From the NCBI RefSeq assembly GCF_011927835.1, contig NZ_JAATJH010000008.1:1-64000 (forward strand): DNA of 64,000 bases. Reading direction: 5' to 3'. Below are positions 37,732-47,086 of this stretch, piece by piece. Under the pieces are notes generated by a model. The model did no database searches. It saw only the letters and a list, made by a program, of their open reading frames with translations, and was not told the origin of the DNA. This DNA comes from Neolewinella antarctica. GTDB taxonomy: Bacteria > Bacteroidota > Bacteroidia > Chitinophagales > Saprospiraceae. Position numbers and translations under genes: made by a program. Each line of letters starts with the position of its first letter. The first letter of the stretch is position 1.

Positions 37732-38471
37732 CGAATCAAATTAACCCGCGCGCCAAACGCCGCCCGGTGTGATTTTCCAATCGGAATGGCCTTACCCGCA
37801 ATGGCCACGTAATTATCCCCGATCTCGTCGATCGCTTTTAAATTGATTACGTAGGAGCGGTGGACGCGCATGAATTCATTGTTGTGCAGTTGGTCCGTTA
37901 GTTTCCCCATGGCAATACTCAGCATGTACTCGGTATTAACGGTCATGATCTTGCAGTAGGCGCGGTCCGCTTCGATGTAAAGGATGTCCTTCAGGAATAT
38001 CTTGACCATCCGCTCTTTATGGCGGACGAAGATGCGGTCCGTCAGAATGTGCGCTTCTTCGGTGGGCGACTTTGCGGCGGGGGACGACGGTGCGGGGGCG
38101 GCGAGCACGGCCAGTTCGATGGCGCGGGCCAGGTCGGTTTTCCGGTAAGGTTTGTTGAGGAAGGCGCGGGGCCGGGTCGACTTGGCGCGGTCGAACGTAC
38201 CCTGGTCGGCGTTGGCGGTCAGGTAGATGATGGGCACTTCCAGGCCTTCTTTTTGCAAAATTCTGGCCGTTTCGATGCCGTCGATGACGCCCTTCAGGTT
38301 TACGTCCAGCAGCAGCAGGTCCGGTAGCGCGGCGCGGCAGTGGACTACGGCTTCCTCCCCGCGCGGCAGGATGCCGACTACCTCGTAACCGAGCTGCTCC
38401 AGGTGCATACTGATCTTAGCGGCAATAATCATTTCGTCTTCGACGATGAGCACTCGGACTGTTTCGGGCAT
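37728..38471 (-). CDS. LytTR-family response regulator
   Basis: A 247-residue two-component regulator. The receiver domain (residues about 5-120) has VLIVEDEMIIAAKISMHL, the phospho-acceptor Asp in LLLLDVNLKGVIDGIETA, and the conserved Lys in LNKPYRKTDL. A linker rich in Ala/Pro/Ser leads to a LytTR DNA-binding domain (about 145-245): DRIFVRHKERMVKIFLKDIL, YIEADRAYCKIMT, then FMRVHRSYVINLKAIDEIG. Phosphorylated by the overlapping HisKA_2 kinase gene product, it should bind DNA as a dimer. Target genes are unknown; the divergent ABC/M1 peptidase operon starting 225 bp away is a candidate. Confidence 0.94.
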   Translation of the reverse strand: MPETVRVLIVEDEMIIAAKISMHLEQLGYEVVGILPRGEEAVVHCRAALPDLLLLDVNLKGVIDGIETARILQKEGLEVPIIYLTANADQGTFDRAKSTRPRAFLNKPYRKTDLARAIELAVLAAPAPSSPAAKSPTEEAHILTDRIFVRHKERMVKIFLKDILYIEADRAYCKIMTVNTEYMLSIAMGKLTDQLHNNEFMRVHRSYVINLKAIDEIGDNYVAIAGKAIPIGKSHRAAFGARVNLIR

Positions 38472-38696
38472 TTGCTAATGTAGTAATCTTTTGTGCTGTT
38501 TGTTACACCACGGAAACATTACTCCCCCGAGCCTTCATCAAACTATGCCGAATGGCGACTTGCCTTTCGTAGTTGACGCAAGCCCGATTTTGTCAACCGA
38601 GACGACAGGTAATGGCTCACTTTACGGTACGCTCACACAATTTTTTGGTCAGTTCGTTCTATCTTAAAGCCCACTACACACGCATACACCCCCTAT

Positions 38697-39587
38697 ATGA
38701 CACTCGAAATCACCAACCTAAACAAGGTCTACCCCAACGGCGTGCACGCCATCAACGACTGTAACCTGTCCATCCCCACCGGGATGTTCGGCCTGCTGGG
38801 TCCGAACGGCGCGGGCAAGTCGTCACTCATGCGCACCATCGCCACCCTGCAGGAGGCCGACAGCGGTAGCATCACGCTCGGCGAGGTCGACGTGCTGCGC
38901 GAAAAGGACCGCGTCCGGCGGCTACTGGGCTACCTGCCGCAGGAGTTCGGCGTCTACCCCAAAGTCACGGCCGAGACCATGCTGGATCACATCGCTTCCC
39001 TCAAGGGCATCGGCGTGCGGAGCGAACGGCGGGCCATCGTCGACGGGCTGCTGGACCGGGTCAACCTCACCACCCACCGCAAAAAGCAACTCGGTACTTT
39101 CTCCGGCGGCATGAAACAACGCTTCGGCATCGCCCAGGCCCTGCTCGGCCAGCCCCGGCTGATCATCGTCGACGAGCCCACCGCCGGCCTCGACCCTACG
39201 GAGCGCAACCGCTTTCACAACCTGCTGAGCGAGATCGGCGAGAATACCATCGTCATTTTGAGCACGCACATCGTCGAGGACGTGACGAACCTCTGCGAGA
39301 ACATGGCCATCATCAGCCAGGGCCAGGTGATCGCGCGGGGCAACCCGAGCGAGCTCGTCCGGGGCGTCAGCGGCCGCATCTGGAGCAAACAGATCGATAA
39401 GGCGGAGCTACCCGTTTACGAGGCGGACACGGACGTCATCTCCACCCGCCTCAAGGCCGGCCGCACCGAGATCCACGTCTACGCCGACGCCGCGCCCGAC
39501 GGTAGTTTCGCGCCCGTCGCGGCCGACCTCGAAGACGTCTACTTCCACCACATCAAGCGCCACGAAGGCCAACTCATCACCGCCTAA
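38697..39587 (+). CDS. ABC transporter ATP-binding protein
   Basis: A 296-residue ABC ATPase that powers the membrane partner encoded 12 bp downstream. Walker A is GPNGAGKSSLMRTIATL (near 36-52), the signature is GTFSGGMKQRFGIAQALL (near 137-154), and Walker B is LIIVDEPTAGLDPTERN, followed by the switch His in ILSTHIVEDV. The C-terminal 75 residues (GRIWSKQIDKAEL ... PVAADLEDVYFHHIK) form the usual regulatory tail of gliding/Nod-type export ATPases. The substrate is unknown. Confidence 0.95.
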   Translation: MTLEITNLNKVYPNGVHAINDCNLSIPTGMFGLLGPNGAGKSSLMRTIATLQEADSGSITLGEVDVLREKDRVRRLLGYLPQEFGVYPKVTAETMLDHIASLKGIGVRSERRAIVDGLLDRVNLTTHRKKQLGTFSGGMKQRFGIAQALLGQPRLIIVDEPTAGLDPTERNRFHNLLSEIGENTIVILSTHIVEDVTNLCENMAIISQGQVIARGNPSELVRGVSGRIWSKQIDKAELPVYEADTDVISTRLKAGRTEIHVYADAAPDGSFAPVAADLEDVYFHHIKRHEGQLITA

Positions 39588-39599
39588 GCTCCACCCGCC

Positions 39600-42500
39600 A
39601 TGTTTCTTGAAATCTTTCGCTTCGAGCTTTCCTACCGGCTGCGTCGCCCGGCTACCTGGGCCTACTTCGGGCTGTTGTTGATCTTCGGGGCCTTTCTGGC
39701 CGTAGCGGGCGGCGGTGGCGGCGGGGGGTCGGAAAAAGCCTTCGTTAATTCCGCCGCCTCGGTCTCCGGCACCCTGATCACCTTCAGCATTTTCGGCATC
39801 ATGATCGCCGCGGCGGTCATGGGCGTGCCCGTCTACCGCGACGTCGAGCACAAGGTGCAGCACTACTATTTCACCTACCCCATCACCGAGCGCGGCTACT
39901 TGCTGGGGCGCTACGCGGGGTCGCTCGTCTGGCTACTGTTCATCAGTTTGGGGCTGCACGTGGGGCTCATCCTCGGTTACCTGCTTGGCCCCGCGCTGGG
40001 TTACGAGGAGGCCGCGCGCTTCGGCCCGCTCAATCTGTGGCACTACGTCCAGCCCACGCTGCTGTTCTACTGGCCCAACCTCATCCTGGCCGGCACGCTC
40101 TTTTTCGCCCTCGTGGCCCTGTCGCGCAAAGTCATCATCAGCTACGTCGGCGGGGTGCTGCTCTTCATCGGCTACCTGGTTTCGCTCACGCTTTCCGCCG
40201 ACATCGAGAACAAGTTCTGGACCGACATCCTCGACCCCTTCGCGCTGGGCACCTTCGGTAACATCACCAAGTACTGGACGCCGGTGGAGCAGAACGTGCT
40301 GACGGCCCCGCTCTCGGAAAATTTACTGATCAACCGCCTGATCTGGGGCGGTTTGGCGGCGGTGCTGTTGTTGTTCACGCTTTTCCGCTTCGATTTCCAA
40401 CGTTTTTTAAGTGGGCGCGGACGCAGGAGCAAGGTGAAGCCGGAAGGGCCGGGGATGGTGGCAACGCCCGTCGTGGAAAAGGCGCGGCTCCCAATTCCTC
40501 AGTTACAATTCAGTGGCGGCCTCTTCCTCCGCCAGGCCTTCCGGCAGGGTTGGATCGAATTCCGGAGCATCCTGCGCAGCCCCTACTTCCTGGCGATGAT
40601 CGTCGGGGGGATATTGTTCCTCTTCCTGGACGGTTTCCTCGGCAACCGCATCTACGGCACCCCCACCCTACCCACGACTTACAGTCTGCTGGAGGCAAAA
40701 AATGGCACCTACGTCATCTTCGCTTTCATCATCCTCATCTTCTTCACCGGCGAGGTGGTGCACCGCGACCGCAGCGTCGGCTTCGACCAGATCGCCGACG
40801 CCCTGCCCGTTCCAAACTGGGTGACTTACGCCGGTAAGTTTATGGCGATGTGCCTGGTCAGCGTATTTCTGGCGACCATGGTCATGGTCGTCGGCGTGCT
40901 GAGCCAGACCTTCCAGGGTTTCTTCGATTACCAGTTCGGTACTTACCTCACCGATCTGTACTTATTCGAGCTACCGCGCTACCTGCAACTGGCGATGCTG
41001 GCGTTCTTCGTCCACATTATGGTGAACAAGAAATTTATGGGCCACGTGATCTCCATCGGCGTTTGGGTCCTGCTGTTCGGGCTCAACGACGTTGCCGACA
41101 TCAACTACAACCTGTTGCTGTACAACTACCGCCCGGGGTACGTGATCTCCGACATGAACGGCTTCGGCCACTTCTACGCGAGTAACAACGCCTTTAACCT
41201 GTACTGGCTACTGCTGGGCAGCATTTTGCTACTCATCGGCAATTACTTCTGGGCGCGGGGTACGGAGGATAGCTTCCGGACGCGCCTGCGCGTAGCCCGC
41301 CAACGGATAACCCGCTCCAACCTCGCCGTGCTGGCGCTGCTGACCGTGCTCTGGATCACCACCGGCTCCTTTATTTACCACAACGTCAGCGTGCAGAACA
41401 CCTACACGACCGTTAAGGAAGGCGAGCAATTTCGGGCCGACTACGAAAAAAAATACAGCCACTATCTCGGTATTGACCAGCCCAAGATTACGGACATCGT
41501 GGTCCACGCCGACCTGTTCCCCGAAGATCGGCGCGCGCACCTGGAGGCCAACGTCCGGCTCGTTAACCGAACGGGCGCACCCATCGACTCTCTCCACCTG
41601 AGCCCGGGCGTAAACGACGAACGAACCATCACCGCCCTCCGCTACAACGGAAAAACGCTGGAGCCCAGCCTCAACGACAAGAAGTTCGGCTACCGCATCT
41701 ACGCCCTGCCCGCACCGCTCGACTCCGGTCAAACGGCCACGCTCGACATGGTCGTCGACGTAGCGTACGAAGGTTTCCCGAACGAAGGCTTCGGCTCCGA
41801 CGTCGTGGCCAACGGGACGTTTCTGAACGGCAGTGTGTTTTCCGGCTTCGCCTACAGCGGCGGGGGAGAACTCGAAAGCGACCTCGACCGCAAAAAGTAC
41901 GGGTTGGAGCCCAAAGACTACGTCTCCCCACCCACCTCGGACCTGCGTGCGCGCCACACGATGCTCTTCAACGGCGACGCCGACTACGTGACCTACGAAG
42001 CGACCGTGAGCACCGCCCCCGACCAGATCGCCCTTTCCCCCGGCTACCTCCAACGGAGCTGGGAGGAGGATGGCCGCAAGTACTACCACTACAAGATGGA
42101 AGGAAAGATGGACGCCTTTTTTAACTTCAGCTCGGCCCGCTACGCGGTCGCCCGCGACACCTGGCGGGGGGACAACGGCGATACGGTGGCCATCGAAATT
42201 TACCACCACCCCACCCACGACCGCAATCTGGACCGCTTCATCGACGGCGTGCGGGCGAGCATGGATTACTACTCGCGCCACTTCAGCCCCTACCAGGACC
42301 GGCAGATGCGCATCCTGGAATTCCCGCGTTACGCCAATTTCGCGCAGTCGTTCCCTAACACGGTCCCTTACAGTGAAGGCTTCGGCTGGAACGCCGACTT
42401 TTCCGACCCCGACGACACGGACTATGTCTTCAACGTCACGGCCCACGAGGTCGCCCACCAGTGGTGGGGCCACCAGATCACGCCGAGCAACACCCGCGGG

Positions 42501-43238
42501 GCCAACCAGATCAGCGAAAGCATGGCGGAATACGCCGCGTTGATGGTACTGCGGGAAACGTACGGCGACGCCGTGGTGCCCAAGTTCCTCAAGTACGAAG
42601 TCGACCGGTACCTGAGCGGCCGGGCCGGGGAAAGTAAATTCGAGAAAACGCTGCTCGATAACGACACCCAGTCGTACGTCTGGTACCGCAAGGGCGGCTC
42701 CATTCTGTTCGCTCTGCAGGACTACATCGGGGAGGATACCCTCAACGCCGCCTTCGCCCGCTTTCTGGACGACTTCGCCTTCCAGCCCCCACCCTACGCC
42801 ACCACGGAGGACTGGTACGGCTACATCCAGGAAGCAACGCCCGACTCCCTGCGCTACTTCCTCGAAGACAGCTTCGAGGGCATCGTGCTCTACGAAAACC
42901 GCGCCCGCAAGGCCGTAGTGACCGAGCGCCCCGACGGCCGCTTCGACGTTACCCTCACTTTCGACAGCGACAAGGTGCGCTACGACGGCAACGGCACCGA
43001 GCTGGAACGCCCGACGCGGCGCAACCTGATCGAGATCGGTGTTTTCGCCGAAGATGGCACCAACGAAGACGGAATGACCGAGAAAAAGCCCCTGTTCGTC
43101 GAAAAGCGGTGGATTACGCCCGGCGCGGGCCAGACGGTTACGGTGACCGTGGACGAGCGGCCGGTTAAGGCGGGGGTGGACCCGTACAGTAAGCTGATCG
43201 ACCGGGTGCCGGATGATAATTTGGTGGTGGTGGAGTAG
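39600..43238 (+). CDS. ABC transporter permease fused to an M1-family aminopeptidase domain
   Basis: A 1212-residue fusion. Residues about 1-280 and 310-600 hold two sets of membrane helices (WAYFGLLLIFGAFLAVAG, TLITFSIFGIMIAAAVM; FLAMIVGGILFLFLDGFL, FAFIILIFFTGEVVHRDRS). This is an ABC-2-like permease duplicated within one chain. Residues about 620-1212 form an M1 gluzincin domain with HEVAHQWWGH near 946-955 (two His and Glu) and SESMAEYAAL about 20 residues later, providing the third zinc ligand. The peptidase is predicted on the outer face of the membrane. Permease-peptidase fusions of this layout are known in Bacteroidota, and the partner ATPase lies upstream. They may export and trim peptides; this is inference. 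Confidence 0.92.
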   Translation: MFLEIFRFELSYRLRRPATWAYFGLLLIFGAFLAVAGGGGGGGSEKAFVNSAASVSGTLITFSIFGIMIAAAVMGVPVYRDVEHKVQHYYFTYPITERGYLLGRYAGSLVWLLFISLGLHVGLILGYLLGPALGYEEAARFGPLNLWHYVQPTLLFYWPNLILAGTLFFALVALSRKVIISYVGGVLLFIGYLVSLTLSADIENKFWTDILDPFALGTFGNITKYWTPVEQNVLTAPLSENLLINRLIWGGLAAVLLLFTLFRFDFQRFLSGRGRRSKVKPEGPGMVATPVVEKARLPIPQLQFSGGLFLRQAFRQGWIEFRSILRSPYFLAMIVGGILFLFLDGFLGNRIYGTPTLPTTYSLLEAKNGTYVIFAFIILIFFTGEVVHRDRSVGFDQIADALPVPNWVTYAGKFMAMCLVSVFLATMVMVVGVLSQTFQGFFDYQFGTYLTDLYLFELPRYLQLAMLAFFVHIMVNKKFMGHVISIGVWVLLFGLNDVADINYNLLLYNYRPGYVISDMNGFGHFYASNNAFNLYWLLLGSILLLIGNYFWARGTEDSFRTRLRVARQRITRSNLAVLALLTVLWITTGSFIYHNVSVQNTYTTVKEGEQFRADYEKKYSHYLGIDQPKITDIVVHADLFPEDRRAHLEANVRLVNRTGAPIDSLHLSPGVNDERTITALRYNGKTLEPSLNDKKFGYRIYALPAPLDSGQTATLDMVVDVAYEGFPNEGFGSDVVANGTFLNGSVFSGFAYSGGGELESDLDRKKYGLEPKDYVSPPTSDLRARHTMLFNGDADYVTYEATVSTAPDQIALSPGYLQRSWEEDGRKYYHYKMEGKMDAFFNFSSARYAVARDTWRGDNGDTVAIEIYHHPTHDRNLDRFIDGVRASMDYYSRHFSPYQDRQMRILEFPRYANFAQSFPNTVPYSEGFGWNADFSDPDDTDYVFNVTAHEVAHQWWGHQITPSNTRGANQISESMAEYAALMVLRETYGDAVVPKFLKYEVDRYLSGRAGESKFEKTLLDNDTQSYVWYRKGGSILFALQDYIGEDTLNAAFARFLDDFAFQPPPYATTEDWYGYIQEATPDSLRYFLEDSFEGIVLYENRARKAVVTERPDGRFDVTLTFDSDKVRYDGNGTELERPTRRNLIEIGVFAEDGTNEDGMTEKKPLFVEKRWITPGAGQTVTVTVDERPVKAGVDPYSKLIDRVPDDNLVVVE

Positions 43239-43311
43239 TCGGTGGTGCTTGTGGTGGTGGGTACTGATTTTGCGCGGTCGCCCCGATTACGTACGGGACT
43301 AGTTAATCCCC

Positions 43312-43464
43312 CCGGACGCTCGGAGGACCTCGACAATTTCGCCTTCGGCTTCACGGCCGAGGACGCTCCAAGGTCCTCCAATAGGATGTTAGCACCTTCA
43401 GGCGTCTCGAAACTAAAGCGTAGCGAGGGTTTTAGCGTCCGATTTGAAAATATCCAGTAGTGTG
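43312..43464. repeat. REP-bearing composite element, left arm altered (copy 2)
   Basis: Head-to-head REP-like units (GGACGCTCGGAGGACC, GGACGCTCCAAGGTCC, GGCGTCTCGAAAC) end with TATCCAGTAGTGTG, which matches the right arm of the 184-bp element. The left arm CATACTACTGGACAT is missing. The element lies next to the 3' end of the GIY-YIG gene. Confidence 0.75.
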
Positions 43465-43470
43465 CAATTT

Positions 43471-44679
43471 CTATCGTTCAATACTCGCCGACTCAGGATT
43501 GTAGTAATAATCCTTGATGGTTCCATCCTTTATTTTATCAATGAGTTGATCTACAATAAAGACGGGCACCAAAAACCACTCCCTAACCGTGACGGGTTTA
43601 CCGAACCGATCTTTAATGTCTATTTCCAAATTAGCCGCCTCCAGAAAGTTATGGATGACTTTCTCTAGCTTGAACCGGTTGATGTTTGCCAACTGGTAAG
43701 TTGCCACGATCTCTACCCCGGCCAGCAGAAAAGTGGCGTCATTTTTAGCGTTGGCGACACGCTTCTTAACGTCATTACCCGTCACACCGATTTTGTGAAT
43801 CACCTCACGGTTGGCCGCGATGGTCGGGTGGTCCGACTGACTGCGCAAAACGTACACCGTACCACTCTGCTGGTCGTCGTCGGCCAGGTCGCCGGAGAAA
43901 AGCGGCCCTCGGTCAGCGTCCGTAATGAAGCGGCTCGTCTCATCTTTATACATAGCGCGGATGAGAGACCGCCGCAGGATGTTGCTTTCCGTACCGTTGG
44001 AGTAGACCACCCGCAGACGCGCATCTTCCTGGCCCGCGGTAATTTTTAATACCTCACCTACTTCTGCGACGTAGGCAGTTTGACCGCCGACAATTAAAAA
44101 TTGCTCTTCCTCTATATCGGTTTGTACATAGCCATCGTCTTTGTGAAACCGAATCGTTTCCCGGAGGCCGGCGGCCAGTTCCCGCTGAACGGCATCGAAG
44201 AGCGGGCGGAAGTCATCAAAGTCATCACAAACCGTCCGGTTAGCGATCTCCTCGGCGGCTTTTTTCTCGGCCTGGGTACGGACGTGGCGGAGGTTCTTAA
44301 TTGAAGATTCGGGTTCGTCCGTAACGCCCAACTCGGCCAACAACTCGTCATCGTCGAGGTCGTCGGCTACGGTAAAATCTGTATCGCTCGTTGCGGCAAG
44401 CAGGCCCTGGGGGTCGAGATCCGCCAGTAGCGTGCGGCAGACTTCTTGCTTCCGGATCTGGTCCAGCCGTACGGCGTAGAGCCGCTCGAAGATGTCGAGG
44501 TCCTCACCGTGGCGGGGCAGGCGACCGTGCTCCTCCACGAACTGCTGAATCTCCTCGAAACCGGCGATGATGCGCTGTTCCTTGTTGGTGTACTTCTTTG
44601 CTTGTTTGACTTCGACTTCTACGCCTAATTCCGCGAGCAAATCTTCATCTTCTTGAGTAAATTCCTTTTTGTTGACCAT
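43471..44679 (-). CDS. GIY-YIG (T5orf172-like) nuclease-family protein
   Basis: A 402-residue protein. An N-terminal module (NKEQRIIAGFEEIQQFVEEH, then GRLPRHGEDLDIFERLYAVR, about 30-75) resembles the helicase-associated segment at the end of the neighbouring helicase. The middle (about 140-255) is mostly acidic and beta-rich. Residues about 270-390 hold a GIY-YIG nuclease fold of the T5orf172 type: GTVYVLRSQS (GIY-like strand), VIHKIGVTGNDVKKRVANAK (YIG-like strand and basic helix), EIVATYQLANINRFKLEKVI (catalytic Glu candidate) and FGKPVTVREWFLVP. It is the last gene of a minus-strand array with methyltransferase and helicase, which suggests it is the cutting subunit. Catalytic residues need an alignment to confirm. 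Confidence 0.8.
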   Translation of the reverse strand: MVNKKEFTQEDEDLLAELGVEVEVKQAKKYTNKEQRIIAGFEEIQQFVEEHGRLPRHGEDLDIFERLYAVRLDQIRKQEVCRTLLADLDPQGLLAATSDTDFTVADDLDDDELLAELGVTDEPESSIKNLRHVRTQAEKKAAEEIANRTVCDDFDDFRPLFDAVQRELAAGLRETIRFHKDDGYVQTDIEEEQFLIVGGQTAYVAEVGEVLKITAGQEDARLRVVYSNGTESNILRRSLIRAMYKDETSRFITDADRGPLFSGDLADDDQQSGTVYVLRSQSDHPTIAANREVIHKIGVTGNDVKKRVANAKNDATFLLAGVEIVATYQLANINRFKLEKVIHNFLEAANLEIDIKDRFGKPVTVREWFLVPVFIVDQLIDKIKDGTIKDYYYNPESASIER

Positions 44680-44699
44680 TTTTACACCTTGTTCTTTAA

Positions 44700-44796
44700 C
44701 CGGACGCTTGGAGGACCTGCGGACGCTCCAAGGTCCTATATTTTAAGAATAATTTCAGGACCTCGGAGCGTGCCGAAGGCTCCTCCGAGCGTCCGG
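44700..44796. repeat. REP-like palindromes between helicase and nuclease genes
   Basis: CCGGACGCTTGGAGGACC, GCGGACGCTCCAAGGTCC, GGACCTCGGAGCG and CCTCCGAGCGTCCGG lie within 100 bp as paired opposite-facing units. They are the same family as those flanking the RAYT gene. Confidence 0.85.
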
Positions 44797-44813
44797 TTAG
44801 CTGTCCCGTCCGG

Positions 44814-46934
44814 TTAGCTATCCTGCTGCGCTGCTTTTAGTTGGACTATTACGGCGATCCCCTGCGCCATACGCTGTTCCCAAACATCGGAAGATTTCAA
44901 GTCGGGGAGCCGACCGTGTTCCCGCTTGAATTGTAAGGACCGCTTCGCCAGTTCGCGCGCTTCGTCCGGGTCAATGGTGATTCTTTTGGAGCTGATCACT
45001 TCCGCCATCGCCTTGAGGCTCTTCTGGTCCATCGATTTACTGATGATGGAGTAGGCTTGCTCGAAGGGGTTGATGCTGTCAATCCAGTCAACGTCCAGTT
45101 CGCGGACGTCCATGGCCAGCTTGCGGATGCCGTCGAGGAGGGCGGTGTTGGCTTTCGGTTCCCCATCACTGCTCTTACTTGCTATGTGGGGCCCCTCCCC
45201 CACTACGCTTGCACCCGCGCCAGCGCCCAAATCTTCTTCCAGAACAGCTTTCTTCGCTTGCTGCGTAATGTTGAGGGCGGCCACGGCGTGCTGGCGGACG
45301 GCCTCGATATCCTCTGGCGGGAGTTTAGGATATATGCCTTTGATGATCTTGCCCATCCGAACCTGGGTGATTTCCTGGGGAACGAGCTCGGTGTCGAAAA
45401 TACCCCGCTCAGCCGCCTGCTTGTCCTGGACGAAGGCGGCAATCACCTCGTTGAGGTCCTCCTGACATATACGTTTACCGTGGGGCGTCTGTGGCTTGGA
45501 AAGACCTTTGATCTCAATGTCGAACTGCCCGGTTTTTTCGTCGTAGCCAAAATTATTTTTGTCCTGCTGATAACCCTCCTCGCCGTAGTCGTAGCCGTCC
45601 TTTGCTTTGCTATCGACATTTTTGGGCGTGAAGTTGAAGCGGGGCGCCAAGACCTGCTCCATCAGCAAGGAAGCGGAAATGGCCTTGAGCGTGTCGTTGA
45701 CGGCGTCGGTGACCGCTTCTTCGGACGCATCCGGCTCGGCGATTAGGTTGGTAAAGCGAGTACGCGTTTTCCCTTCCGCGTCGCGGGTGGCCCGGCCGAT
45801 GATCTGGACGATCTCGGTGAGGCTGCTCCGGTAGCCGATCGTCAGGGCGTGCTCGCACCAGACCCAGTCGAAACCCTCCTTGGCCATGCCGAGGGCAATG
45901 ATGATGTCGACGTAATCACGGTTGGTCTTCACTTCAGGTGCCCTGAGCGCGGCGGCCACCCGGTTGCGCTTGTTACCGTCATCATCCACCAAATCGGCGA
46001 TGCGGAGGGTTTTGCCGCCGGGCGTTTTTACGAGCTGAAAACCCGTTACCGGGTCCGTTCCCAGCCATTCACCCAGCGAACCGTAAATGTGCTCCGTTTC
46101 CTTGGTCTTATCGCCCATGCTCTCGCGGGAGTTTACGTTGGGGATGTGGATGATCGTCTTTTCGTTGGGGTCGAGGACCTTAAGAATATCGTCGGCGTAG
46201 GCGCCACTGTAAAAGTAGTAGCCCAGGTCGAGCGTCTTGAGGTGCTCGTAGCCGTTGAGTTGCTCGTAGTAGGTGTAGGTAACGGTCTTGAACCTGGCTT
46301 CGTCTTCCGGCATTAGGACCGGCACGGCGTCGCCACGGAAGTAAGACCCGGTCATGGCCACGACGTGCGTCTTGTCCCGCGCGATGAGTTCCCGGAGCTG
46401 GCTGCCGAGTACGTTGTTGCCGTCGGCGCTGACGTGGTGGAACTCGTCGATGGCGATCAGGCGGTCGTCAAAGGCCTCAACGCCAAATCGCTCCACGGCG
46501 AAGCGGAACGTGGCGTGGGTGCAGACCAGTGTTTTGTCATCACTCTTCAGGAAGGATTCCACCGATTTTACCTTGCTGCCGTCTTCCCCCGGTGCATTGC
46601 AGAGGTTCCAGCGGGGCTCCACCGACCAGTCGTAGAAAAAGCCGAATTTTGTCAGCGGCTCGTCGGCGAAGCTGGAGCCGATCGACTTCTCCGGTACGGC
46701 AATGATGGCCTGCTTGACGCCCTGCTTGTTGAGTTTATCGAGGGCGATGAACATCAGGGCGCGGCTCTTGCCCGAGGCGGGCGGGGATTTGATGAGCAGG
46801 TACTGTTCGCCCCGCATGGCGTAGGCACGCTCCTGCATGTCGCGCATGCCGAGTTCGTTGGATTTGACGGAGCCACCCGTGGAGCCGTAGTTGATGGCGA
46901 GGGAGGAGCGGGTTTTTGTGTTGCTTTCGGACAT
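44814..46934 (-). CDS. DEAD/DEAH-box helicase (restriction-type)
   Basis: A 706-residue superfamily 2 helicase or translocase. Motif I is LLIKSPPASGKSRALMF (near 47-63), motif Ia is AIIAVPEKSIG, motif II is IAIDEFHHVS, motif III is VAMTGSYF, and motifs V and VI are IIIALGMAKEGFDWVWC and IVQIIGRATRDAEGKTRT. This set resembles type III/type I restriction helicases. The C-terminal 200 residues contain a Gly-Ala linker (GAGAGASVVGEGPH) encoded by the 18-mer at 45212-45229, and a terminal helical module with REHGRLPDLKSSDVWEQRM. That module also occurs in the GIY-YIG partner. The gene sits between REP repeats, in line with the methyltransferase, RAYT and nuclease genes. It probably translocates DNA for a restriction-like defence complex. 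Confidence 0.88.
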   Translation of the reverse strand: MSESNTKTRSSLAINYGSTGGSVKSNELGMRDMQERAYAMRGEQYLLIKSPPASGKSRALMFIALDKLNKQGVKQAIIAVPEKSIGSSFADEPLTKFGFFYDWSVEPRWNLCNAPGEDGSKVKSVESFLKSDDKTLVCTHATFRFAVERFGVEAFDDRLIAIDEFHHVSADGNNVLGSQLRELIARDKTHVVAMTGSYFRGDAVPVLMPEDEARFKTVTYTYYEQLNGYEHLKTLDLGYYFYSGAYADDILKVLDPNEKTIIHIPNVNSRESMGDKTKETEHIYGSLGEWLGTDPVTGFQLVKTPGGKTLRIADLVDDDGNKRNRVAAALRAPEVKTNRDYVDIIIALGMAKEGFDWVWCEHALTIGYRSSLTEIVQIIGRATRDAEGKTRTRFTNLIAEPDASEEAVTDAVNDTLKAISASLLMEQVLAPRFNFTPKNVDSKAKDGYDYGEEGYQQDKNNFGYDEKTGQFDIEIKGLSKPQTPHGKRICQEDLNEVIAAFVQDKQAAERGIFDTELVPQEITQVRMGKIIKGIYPKLPPEDIEAVRQHAVAALNITQQAKKAVLEEDLGAGAGASVVGEGPHIASKSSDGEPKANTALLDGIRKLAMDVRELDVDWIDSINPFEQAYSIISKSMDQKSLKAMAEVISSKRITIDPDEARELAKRSLQFKREHGRLPDLKSSDVWEQRMAQGIAVIVQLKAAQQDS

Positions 46935-46956
46935 GGGGCGTAAGGTATTAAAATGT

Positions 46957-46974
46957 GGGCGCGGGCGCGGGTGC
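46957..46974 (-). repeat. Dispersed 18-bp GC-rich motif (upstream of helicase)
   Basis: GGGCGCGGGCGCGGGTGC, on the complementary strand GCACCCGCGCCCGCGCCC, about 23 bp upstream of the helicase start. Confidence 0.7.
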
Positions 46975-46996
46975 AGGGGTAGTGGGGGAAGGAGAG

Positions 46997-47063
46997 CCGG
47001 ACGCTTGGAGGACCCTTAAATTGTTCGCTACGCTTCCAATTTTAGGGACGCTCCAAGGTCCTT
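46997..47063. repeat. REP-like palindrome pair between RAYT and helicase genes
   Basis: CCGGACGCTTGGAGGACCC and GGGACGCTCCAAGGTCC face each other around TTAAATTGTTCGCTACGC. It lies just 3' of the RAYT gene. Confidence 0.85.
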
Positions 47064-47086
47064 AATTTTCTAGATAACCGGCTTAG

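Noticed and set aside
41229-42473. Long minus-strand frame of 414 codons
   Set aside because: It lies antisense to the ABC permease/M1 peptidase gene and has no protein-like motifs; it is a GC-driven shadow.
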